Shown here one piece after another: positions 55,033 through 64,000 of a DNA stretch of 64,000 bases. Location: positions 171,731,740-171,795,739 of the forward strand of contig CM043944.1 of the NCBI GenBank assembly GCA_014529385.2. The letters are read 5' to 3'. The stretch comes from Adiantum capillus-veneris (taxonomy: Eukaryota > Streptophyta > Polypodiopsida > Polypodiales > Pteridaceae). How positions within the stretch are numbered: the first letter of the stretch is position 1; each line of letters starts with the position of its first letter. The position numbers and the translations under genes are program-made. The notes below the pieces were generated by a model. It did not search any database. It was given only the letters and a program-made list of their open reading frames with translations, and was not told the DNA's origin.

Positions 55033-55811
55033 AAACAGCTCGGGTCTTCTAAGTTGCAGCCCTTTTTGACATAATCCACAAGTAATGAGCTCCAAGAAAC
55101 AGCAATTTTGGACTTTGAAGGCTCATCAAACTTAATGTACTTCCGTACGAGCACCACATAGATCCCTCCCGGCTAATAATCATCATCGATTTGAAATTGC
55201 CATAACTTGCCCGTCTGGATTTTGTTTGTCGTGTCTTCACTTCCTATGGCCTTCATATGCTACATAGAACACACACATCACCTGGAAAGGCTCCAAAACC
55301 CTCAGTTGGTACACTGACCGAGCGGACCAGACTGGTACGGAACCGACCACCGGTGAATCTTTAACGGCCAATATCTTGGCAACCGGAACTCCAATCACTG
55401 ATCTGAAAAGACCGACGTGCTCCACAAAGTGAGCACTTCACGCCGTGCATTCACTTCATTTCTGTCCCCTGAGCTGCAATTGCCCAATTCGGTACGGGAT
55501 CTGCCAATTGACTTAAACTTTGAACTGTCATAACTTTTGCACTGTAGCTCCAATCGATGAGCCGTAAAGACAGGCCAGTAGAGCACTTCAAGCCCTGCAA
55601 TTTTAGATCACAATCTCCCATCTGTGCTCACTTCAACCATACTCCTTTTTAGCATCATTAAGGCATGTGTTGGCCCTTTTTGCCACATTCAACATTAAAC
55701 TTGGCATGTTACCAGGCCCTGAACAGTGCTCATTAATCATGTAAGCTTCAAACAAGCTTGATGTGAAATTTTTTGGTATCTTTCTTGGCATGGGAGCGGA
55801 GCTGCATGACA

Positions 55812-55823
55812 TCCACCCCTCTG
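55812..55823 (-). other. Polypurine tract of H
   Basis: On the minus strand CAGAGGGGTGGA precedes the LTR start TGTCATGCAG. Confidence 0.75.
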
Positions 55824-55857
55824 AACCTGCATGGCCTTTGGTCTGTGCCAGCTGCAC

Positions 55858-57231
55858 TTAAGAAGCATCATCAAGAGCGTCATCAGACTCATTGTTTGAT
55901 GCATACATAACACTATCTTCAGGAGATTGATCTGTGTTGAAATCTTCAATATTAATCTCACCATCTCGTTGCTTAAACAACTTAACTCTTTTTCCTTCCA
56001 TAGGCACCTTGAGCTCAGTGCCATCAAGCTCACATAACTTATAGGTCGCATTATCATAAACATGAAGTACTACATATGGTCCAAACCATAGTTTAACCAT
56101 CTTCCACATTGCAGTGTATTGGTTCTCCAGACTAGTATCATATACAAGGACCCAATCCCCATCTTAATAGCATGAGGTCGTAGTCTGTGCTTACCATCAA
56201 GTGCTGCTTTATTCTTCAACCTTGCTTCCTTAAGCTTTACTTTAGCATGTTCAATATCTTCCTGACACCTTTCAAGTTGGCGCATGTGCAAAGCAAGCAA
56301 ATCTTTCGTAGACATACCTTCTTCCCATGGAATTATGGTCCAAGAAATAACCGCTTCCTTTGTAGGCATAATGGGTTTTTTTCAATACATTAGCTCAAAT
56401 GGCATAAAACCTGTAACAGTACTATGTGTAGTTCGATCAGCCCATAAAGCAAATGTTAGGAGTTTAGGCCAATCACCGATATGTCTTTGCCATGCCTTTG
56501 CTAAAGCTTTAACAATAGGTGGATGCCCTCTTTCACTTTTACCATTACCCTCTAGATTGTATGTTGTAGTGAGAGCTAATTTAATGCCCAGGCGAGCAAA
56601 GAAATCCCGAGCTTCATCTGCATCTAGCTCTCCTCTATCAGCAGTAATTCTACCAGCATGCAGTAATTCTACCAACACATCCATACCTTGAAATAACATC
56701 CTCAAGCAAAAACTTGCATACAAAACTAGTGGCTTTGGTACGCAAAGCTCTGCCTTCTACCTGATTAGTAAGATCTTCTCTGGCAAGAACAATATACCGC
56801 ATCTACCAAACACCTATTGGCATAGTAATTAGGTCCACCACCCACTTGTAGTGCATGGCCAGTGGATAGGTGGGATGCAATCCATCTCGATGTTGCACAT
56901 TAGAATATTTTTGGCATATTAAGCATGTCTCAACAAACTGAGCCACATCTTTATACATACCTTTCCACTAGTAGATATCCTTAATTTTGACAGAAGTTGC
57001 CCAGACTCCTTTGTGTCCAGCCCATAAACTTTCATGAAATTCTTTGATAACATGTTGTTGAGTCGCTTTATCACAAACAATCCATTGTGGTACCCATCTA
57101 GAGCGCTTTGGTTGCTTCCATAAATTTCCATCCTTCAGAAAATAGCCATAAGCCTTCTTTCTGATCCTTTTATACTCTTGGTCCATCCACCCTTCATGCT
57201 TAGTAAGAGTGCTAAGGTAGCGGCCGATCAA
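55858..57231 (-). pseudogene. H integrase
   Basis: Zinc domain with HESLWAGHKG and CLICQKY; catalytic core with VVDLITMP, RITADRGELDADEARDFF and NLEGNGKSERGHPP (D, D, E); a helical segment RCQEDIEHAKVKLKEARLK; and a C-terminal domain WFGPYVVLHVYDNATYKLCE, ending in an acidic tail before the stop at 55858. A few stops and frameshifts interrupt it (near 56965, 56800, 56380 and 56110). No chromodomain. Confidence 0.88.
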
Positions 57232-58859
57232 AATCTATTCTCCATCATAGAACTCCTCAGAAAATACCTCAAAAATAAGAGCGATATTACCACAATTTGC
57301 ATGTAGATAAGAAGACGTATAGAACTTCAAGCCAACATCATCACTTGTGGTCAACATCTCTTCTTGATCTTCAAACCTAGCTCGTGATAACATATCTACA
57401 ACAGGATTATCTCTATCTGCAATATGACAAAATTCAAGGTTAAGAGACTTAATATAGGCTATCCATCGCAGCATAGCAATATCCGGAGTATAGCAATTTG
57501 CAATCATCCCTATCAGTGGCAAGAAATCTATCTCTACCACAACTGAAGCTCCAATAAAGTATTCTTTATCAAACCTTAGAGTAGTAGCAATGCCCCAAAG
57601 TTCTCTTTTAACCTGTGGGTCGCCTCTTTGGTGAGCATTGAGCGCTTTTGCTCCAAATCGAACCGCATACATGTGCCCTTCTTCATCATCTTGACCTATA
57701 GCCCACCCAATACCTGTTGGGCTAGTGTCAACTATTAAAATTACTGGCCTTCCGCATTTGTAGTCGACTTTCCTCAAGGTTGGAGCCTCAATAAGCATCT
57801 TCTTCAATTTCCTAATAGATAGTGTGGGAACTTCATCCCAAAAAAATCTTTTACCTTTTCTTAGCAGTTGATAAAGCACTTCTGCAACATGAGCAAAATG
57901 TGGCAACCAAATAAGATAGAATACACATGCACCCAGAAACCGACGAACTTCAGTAACCAAAGAGCACGTTTCCTTCATCTTTTAAATAGCTTCAACTTTA
58001 GCTGGACTTGGCCTTCTACCTTCTAGATTGCACATATGCCCCACAATTAGAATCTCTTTAGCACCAAAAGTTGATTTTTGCCCTGAAAGTGCTAAGTTAA
58101 CTTCTTCAAGCCTGGATAAAATAGCATCATAGTCAGCAATATATTGAGAAACAAAATGTCGGCACCCCCTCTGATCTTGTACCTCATCTTTTGAGCCTTC
58201 CTCACAGTCTTTAATTGGTAGATCATCAATGAAAGGCATAGTAACATGGGGAATAAAGTCCCTTAATACCTTATTCATGTCGTTCATCATATGAGCCACA
58301 CAATTAGTAGCACCCTGTGGCAGAGTGCACATCCTTACCCAAGAGGTGTACACATTGTAGTAAGATCCCTGCTCTCCAAAGATAAATGAAATTGATCATA
58401 TCTCATAGTAAAGATCACCCATAGAGTAAATTGATCTACCTGCAAAGGCCTCAACAAATTCATCCACAATTGGGTCAGTACCCACATTGTAGATTGTTAC
58501 CTTATTTACCAGCTGCATATCTTGTATGAACCTTACAGTACCATTTTCTTTGGAACTCTGAACCATCGATTGGAGTATGGCGCACATGATGGCTCCAAAA
58601 TTCCCATTTATATCTTCTCATTAAGCAAATTGATAAGCTTTGGCAAGTGAGATTTAGGAACTGGAATGGGACGTAAGCTCCATGGCATGTGAGGAACAGT
58701 GAATATAACCATAGGTGAAACAACACTTGGATCCACACACCCAATCTCACTTGGCTCAAAAGCAAAAGCTTTATCGTGTTTTTTTAGCATACCTTGAAAG
58801 CAATTGATTTCCTCTTCGTTGAGAAAACCATCTTCTCCAACCTTCAGTTGCTGCAATGT
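57232..58859 (-). pseudogene. H reverse transcriptase and RNase H
   Basis: From the right: QLKVGEDGFLNEEEINCFQ, LRPIPVPKSHLPKLINLL, VRFIQDMQLVNKVTI, SIYSMGDLYYEI, RMCTLPQGATNCVAHMMN, the catalytic MPFIDDLPIKD, then VRRFLGACVFYLIWLPHFAHVA and RNase H with VILIVDTSPTGIGWA, VKRELWGIATTL, VVEIDFLPL and DNPVVDMLSRARF. The breaks are few, so decay is moderate. The wording recalls Ty3 elements I know from fungal genomes, but that is from memory. Confidence 0.88.
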
Positions 58860-60460
58860 CTCCTTAGTGAATTTATGCCAATGTTCTTAGGATTACTGAG
58901 CATAGGCTGTCGAGAAGCTTCTTTAATCACCCCATCACTTCCCTCTGGTAGAGGTGTAGCCATTGGTCTCACTTTCTTTGCAATTGTCTTGTACTTAGTC
59001 TCTACCTGTGCTGCAACTTCTTTACCCAAGTCATCCTCAATATGCATAAGTGCCTCGTATATGTCCAGCTCTTCGTACATGTCCATTGTGTGCACCTTAA
59101 CAACTTCAGTTCCACTTTCTAACTTGTTTTGCCTGATACCCTCAAGCTCTGACATAGTGTCATAAGAAATCTCTTCGAAGATTCCTGAAATCACATCATC
59201 TACTTCTAGCACATCACAACCCTGCAATTCACTTTGAATGCTTGAAACATATTGTTTCTCCCACTTAGGTAAATCATTAGATTTTCTATAAGATACTGAA
59301 CCCTCATATGTCAATCCCAAAAATCCTAAAGATAAGGTTTCTCTTTGCGAGAACTTCTCCTCACTTGTACCACCATAGTCCCACTTTATAGTGGCGCCCA
59401 AACAAAAACCTGAGCAAATCTTTGTTCCTTGAACTCTTTGCCTATCTTTGGCATTGGACGATGAGTAAATTGTCTTTGTTTCTGGCATGGTCAACACATA
59501 GAGTTAAAATTTGAACCGCTCTCTTACCATCTTGACTCCGAACCCTGGCATAGGCCGAGCCATCATCTAGCACCTTAGTTTCCATCTGCACAGTCGTAAT
59601 GTAGGGTTGTCCTAGAATCAATAGGTAGGAGGAATGCTCCTATATTAAAAAGTTTTGCTCATCACAGACATCCCCAATAGTTATCTTGACATTTGCACAT
59701 GCACCGTAAAGATCACCTAGAAGCATGTCGGCAGCTCAAATCTGCCACCCATGGTCCACATCAATAGGCCACTTCCCTTTTGGTGCAAATTCTTCACCAT
59801 AAGATTGATTTCTGAACCATGGTCTATAAGGGCTAAGACCAGGTCCTCAATGTCGCCAAGCTTTACCACTATTTTTGTCATTTCTCTTGCCCAATAAGTC
59901 CTTGAAAAGTGACTCTTGGGTATAGTTTCTTCATCTTCCCCATCATTAAATTTCATGTTTCTTACCTTGGGTACAATTGGGTTTGAAACCACCATAGGCT
60001 TTAACTCTTCTTCTTCAAGATCTGCCAAATATTCTTCATAATCATCCAAAATTGTTTCAATGTGATGAACCACTTGGCTCTTAACTGATTCTGGCTCTTG
60101 CTCACTCGGTATTTGTCGCTTCCTTTTTATAATGTCGATGATCTCCTCATGAAACTCACGCTTAGCAATTCCCAAAATATCTCCCAATGTGAGCTCCACT
60201 TTACTATTCAGGATACGCTCTTCAAAAACCTTCTTCAAATTTGTAGCAAATTTGATATCAGATTTAAGTTTATGCAAGGGTCCCTTAGGCTTACCTTGCT
60301 TTTTGTCCTTTGGAGCCTCCTCCATAACCACTTCAAGAGCAGGCCCTTCTTCTTTCTTGTTGTTGGATCTCGTTCGACGTCCCAGCAACCTCTTCATCCC
60401 TTTTCCGTTTCTCTTCCACCATAGCTTCATTGGCTTGAGCTTTGGCAATATACACATATA
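58860..60460 (-). pseudogene. H gag C-terminus and retropepsin
   Basis: Linker words KFATNLKKVFEERILNSKVEL and TLGDILGIAKREFHEEI. Protease motif LVLALIDHGSEINLM (Asp-His-Gly-Ser in place of Asp-Thr/Ser-Gly-Ala) with LILGQPYITTVQM further on, then a linker to RT with MDMYEELDIYEALMHIEDDLG and KVRPMATPLPEGSDG. Frame changes near 59720 and 59500. Confidence 0.82.
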
Positions 60461-61725
60461 CTGAAAGAGAATCTATTGGATTGGTCCACCCTGTAGTTTC
60501 TTGAATTGAATTCCCCACCTGTCGTAACTTCCCATATGTTACCTTTCTTGCTTTTGCTATCTTTAAAACATACGGCCATAGTTGGCCCATTGCACATGTA
60601 CCTTCATCATCTCCCTTACCATAAACATGCAGCCCATATGTAGCTGCTTCCACAAGAGCACCATTATGTTGTATTTCTTCCACTAGCTTCTTCATACCGC
60701 CCCTGCCAAAGTTTAAGCGGAGCATCTCACCTGTTGCCCTGAGATGAATCTTCCTGTCTTTCCAAAAAACCACATTCTTCTTGTAAACTTCATCAAACTC
60801 ATCACACTCTTTCACATACCTATGGTCTTTACTGTTGCACTACATGCATCGATTATCCCAGTTTCTACATGGTGGTTGTTGCTGCTTAGGCTCAGAAGTA
60901 GATGCTTTTGCAGCTGGCTCTTCAAATTTAACAGTTTTGAAATTTAAATTTAGCTCTTGAATACCTTTTACCAGATCGTCGAGAACAGGCCCTTCCACCT
61001 TGGGTACTATCGAGGTTGATTTCTCTTTAATCTCTTCTTCAGCATCATCTATTACCTCAACCATGATCTGCTTGTCAACTCGCTTCTGTCGTTTTACAAT
61101 CATATTCACTGCTTCAGAGACTATTTTCCAATCTGGTGTCAACCCCAGTTCTCCTGCCGGGTCCTCCAATAATTGCACCAAATTCTTTTGAAGTCATGGA
61201 TCAGTAGCTTGAATAAACCTTTTCCACCTTCTGATCCTACAAAGAACATTGTTTTGTTGATGGCAAATGATCAAACCTCTTTTCAAACTCTCGTAACAGT
61301 TCTCCTACAGATAAATTTTTACCCTTCTTCTACACCCACTTCATAAAACTTTGTATGGTCACCCTCTGAGAATCTTCCAAAAAATATTCCTCTTGCAGCG
61401 CCTTCTTAAAGTCCTGCCAATTCGGTCCCTGAGCCGCTTGAATTTCTTTAATCCAGGCCCTAAATTTCAGCACTGCAATCAGATCAAATCCTTTCACTGA
61501 GTCTTGGTCTTCAATTCCATTATCTTCCATAGACTGCTCATAAAAATTACAAAATTTTGAAATATCTCGGCCTTCAAATCGATGCAACTTCTCTATAACA
61601 CTTTGCCGAGCTTTACAAATTCACTCTTGCAGATTATGTTGTTGTTGGGCAGCCTGTTGCTGTTGCATATATGCTGCAAACTGCTGCATCATCTGCTGCA
61701 TGGCTGCCTCTTGCGGTGTAGACAT
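60461..61725 (-). pseudogene. H gag with zinc knuckle
   Basis: Starts MSTPQEAAMQQMMQQFAAYM at 61725, a Gln-rich N-terminus with an early stop (about 61622). It continues LHRFEGRDISKFCNFYEQSM, VLKFRAWIKEIQAAQGPNW and EYFLEDSQRVTIQSFMKWV. The knuckle C-x2-C-NSKD-H-RYVKE-C lies near 60.83 kb (one Cys context interrupted by a stop). It is followed by EVYKKNVVFWKDRKIHLRAT and LNFGRGGMKKLVEEIQ. Start chosen as the first ATG after the LTR, 53 bases away. Confidence 0.83.
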
Positions 61726-61778
61726 AGGCTTCAACTATCTTCCAACCCCGGCTCGGGTTTTGCGTCGGGTTCACAAGG
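61726..61778 (-). other. H short leader with unassigned primer site
   Basis: After the LTR end TGACA the minus strand reads CCTTGTGAACCCGACGC. No TGG start of a standard primer-binding site is visible, so the tRNA primer is not identified. Confidence 0.45.
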
Positions 61779-62591
61779 TGTCAGGGATATGGGTTCGTGA
61801 GGTGAGTCGGGTCAGCACCGGGCTACTTGCTGTGGAAAATAAGAGAGACAAGATGCACAACACAAGACAAAAGACTCTTGAAAACACTTTAAATGCTTAA
61901 AACTTGACAACCAAAATGGTTTAAGCTGCTAATGATTAGCCGAAGTGGAATTCGACGACAGATGTTTGTCGTTAATGGCATTGATGAAGTTAAGAGAGTC
62001 TAATGCTCTCAAATTAGACCAAGACTGTAAAATTTCCACTTATGCCTGCCATTAGAGCCTTTATAAACTGATTAGGACGTAAGTATCTGGAAAAATTCCC
62101 TGCTTGATAGCCTTGTATTTCCCAAATACAGTAGAGAGAGGTTATCTTCTCTCCTTCGTACCTTACTACTCCTTTGCATACTTCCAGATCACAATTCTTA
62201 CCATTAGCAGCACTACCAGGGCAAAGCTCCAGTTTATGGAGCTTAATCCGGCCAAGAGTGTTGATATAATGCTTATTCCTGCAATTAGAACTTGATATCC
62301 CACTTTTGTCGTGGCTTGAGAGAGAGAGAGAGAACCGTTGTATGCCTTCTAACTCCCCAGCTTGCTACCTCACCATACTCTTGCTTTGGTTCGAAAATGA
62401 GAGCTCTCCTTTAAGACTTTCAAGGGCCGAGAGAAAGAGAGAAAAAGAGAGTATGGTTTGATTCTCCTGAGCATGCGAGAGAAACTTCCCTGCTTTCCTC
62501 TTCAACATGAGAGAGAGTCTCCACCCTTCCTTCCCCTTATTCGAGCACCCCCCCCTTCGAGAGCTCTCAATTATCCTCCTCAAGGTCAAGA

Positions 62592-62658
<67 letters not shown>

Positions 62659-64000
62659 GCTTGCCCTTGAATATGCAAGCCTTCCTTCTTGCCCTCCTCT
62701 CCTCACTTCCCTCCTCGTCAAAATGTTTCCTCCTTCTTTTCTTGCTTTTCTTACCCTTTCTAACCCCTATTTTTCCCTCTGCCCATCAGTCACGATGCCA
62801 TGATTGATGTGGCACGTGACCTTTTACTGATGACGTGGCAAGCGAGCTAAGGACTGCTCCAAAATCAATGCTGCTGGTCTGAAATTGGGCGCCCCTGCGT
62901 CTCCATCCTTTCTTACTTCATCAGCAATCCCAGACACAACGCGTGTCGCCCTGTGCGAGCGCAAATCTCCTCCCTCTGCGTTTTCTCGCTCCATGCACGC
63001 TTCCCCTTATTTCTTTTCTTCCCTTTCCCACTAAAAAAAACCCTTTGGGCCCTTATTGAGCGGGCGCCCTTTAATTAATTGTATTGGGCGGCCTCCTTAA
63101 GCTTCATAGTGGGCGGCCGAGCCTTGTAAGAGCACCACCTTTGGCCTTAAGCTTTGTAAGGGCATCACATTTGGCATACATATCGGCCAAGGCAATGCCT
63201 TGCATGAAATTATTCTCCAACATCCCCTGACTAGCAATATCACCGTGAATTCTGTTGCCCACTCTAGAGTGTTGAATGCCACCATAGCCTTCAAGATGCA
63301 AGTATAAGTGGATGCATTTGGTGAAAGACCTTCCCTCACATTTGGTTAAAACAACTCGAGGCTTCTAAGAGACAGCCCTTTTTGACATAATCCGCAATTA
63401 ATGAGCTCCAAGAAACGGCAATTTTGGACTTTGAAGGCTCATCAAACTTAATGTACTTCCGTACGAGCACCACACAGATCCCTCCAGGCTAATAGCCGTC
63501 GTCGATTTGAAATTGCCATAACTTGCTCGTCCGGATTTTGTTTGCCGTGCCGTCACTTCCTATAGCCTTCATATGCTGCATAGAACACACACATCACCTG
63601 GAAAGGCTCCAAAACCCTCAGTTGCTACACCGATCGAGCGGACCAAGACTGGTACGGAACCGGCCCTCGGTGAATCTTTAACAACCAATATCTTGGCAAC
63701 CGAAACTCCGATCACTTATCTGAAAAGACCGATGCGCTCTACAAAGTGAGCACTTTAGGCCCATGCATTCACTTCAGTTTTGTCCCCTCAGTTGCAGTTG
63801 CCCAATCCGGTACGGATCTGCAATTGACTTAAACTTCGAACTGTCATAACTTTTGCATCGTAGCTCTAGTCGACGAGCCGTAAAGACAGACTGATAGAGC
63901 ACTTCAAGCACTACAGTTCTAGATCACAATCTCCCATATGTGCTCACTTCAATTATACTCCTTTTTAGTATCATTAAGACATGTGTTGGCCCTTTTTGTC
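61779..64000 (-). repeat. 5' LTR of H (right), cut by the window end
   Basis: Starts TGTCAGGGATATGGG on the plus strand and is colinear with the left LTR without the B insertion. GA tracts at 62318-62332 and 62596-62655. About 125 bp of the LTR lie outside the window, judging from the left copy. Confidence 0.88.
63097..63355 (-). pseudogene. PPR gene fragment inside the H right LTR
   Basis: Minus-strand reading: REGLSPNASTYTCILKA, then, one frame over, GNRIHGDIASQGMLENN, IALADMYAKCDALTKLKAKGGAL. These are two consecutive PPR-type repeats (L and S style) of a plant PLS/E/DYW-class PPR protein; the MYAKCxAL signature is diagnostic. About 75 codons, no start, one frameshift. Such proteins normally edit or process organelle RNA; this fragment is non-functional. 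Its presence in both LTRs means it was part of the LTR before H inserted. Confidence 0.82.

Larger units (their letters stand above)
51875..55811 (-). repeat. 3' LTR of H (left), with nested solo LTR
   Basis: About 2348 bp without the insertion. Colinear with 61779-64000: shared GGATATGGGTTCG at the edge, the two GA tracts, the PPR fragment and the region TGCACTGTAGCTCCAATCGA. A first GA tract is at 52413-52439 and a second at 52707-52750. Confidence 0.88.
51875..64000 (-). mobile_element. Element H: full-length-type Ty3/gypsy with about 2.35-kb LTRs, right end outside window
   Basis: Minus orientation. The left (3') LTR is 51875-55811, interrupted by a solo B LTR. The right (5') LTR starts at 61779 and leaves the window. 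The internal region of 5967 bp encodes gag, protease, RT, RNase H and integrase in the standard order. LTR ends on the minus strand are TGTCATGCAG and TGACA (right copy), a 5-bp inverted repeat. The leader between LTR and gag is only about 53 bases, in contrast to the 2-kb leaders of G1 and D. Confidence 0.88.

Overview
This window looks like transposon-dominated plant nuclear DNA. I see no intact host gene. The evidence for a land plant is the dense nested Ty3/gypsy LTR retrotransposons, plant-type tRNA-Asp primer sites, a chromodomain-bearing chromovirus, Tat-like dual-RNase-H elements and a captured plant-type pentatricopeptide (PPR) fragment. The PPR phrasing and the very high retroelement load suggest a large-genome fern or other non-seed plant, but that is inference. 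All coding regions are broken by stops or frameshifts.

Layout. (1) 1-4985, + strand: an RT fragment of the G1 type fused to a 5'-truncated chromovirus, element B (RT, RNase H, integrase, chromodomain, 3' LTR). (2) 5.0-5.76 kb and 38.96-39.2 kb: a coiled-coil pseudogene on the minus strand, split by element G1. (3) 5769-38955, minus strand: G1, a 33-kb composite with matching LTRs, a perfect 5-bp target duplication (CTTTC), a tRNA-Asp-type primer site and a polypurine tract. Its own parts are gag (36.06-32.68 kb), RT to integrase (16.12-13.02 kb), a second retropepsin-like domain fused after integrase (13.0-12.5 kb), and a long extra coiled-coil ORF (10.3-6.7 kb). Nested in G1 is type-C element C1 (16.12-19.73 and 32.23-32.68 kb, + strand). 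Nested in C1 is element D (19732-32227, minus). Nested in the D leader is insertion E (28016-29992).

(4) 39.2-45.3 kb, minus: element F, a Tat-like element with an extra RNase H. (5) 45.3-46.4 kb, minus: a decayed second copy of the G1-type extra ORF. (6) 46.4-50.9 kb, +: C2, a second type-C element with deletions and a 117-bp GT microsatellite. (7) 50.9-51.87 kb: unassigned. (8) 51875-64000, minus: element H, with about 2.35-kb LTRs. Each H LTR carries a PPR gene fragment, and the left LTR also contains a solo B-type LTR flanked by a perfect 5-bp duplication.

Interplay. D has gag, protease and a WIPK-repeat ORF but no reverse transcriptase or integrase. It shares gag architecture, primer type and leader style with G1, so it may be a non-autonomous partner. 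D also carries a fragment of a host DEAD-box RNA helicase next to its polypurine tract, directly preceded by a 27-bp piece of the D LTR start, which looks like a template-switch capture. The leaders of G1 and D hold different but equally striking perfect palindromes, repeated at roughly 125- or 285-bp spacing.

The strongest candidates for something undescribed are the integrase-retropepsin fusion with duplicated zinc-binding domains in G1, the phased palindromes, the helicase capture in D and the twin mini-ORFs in E.
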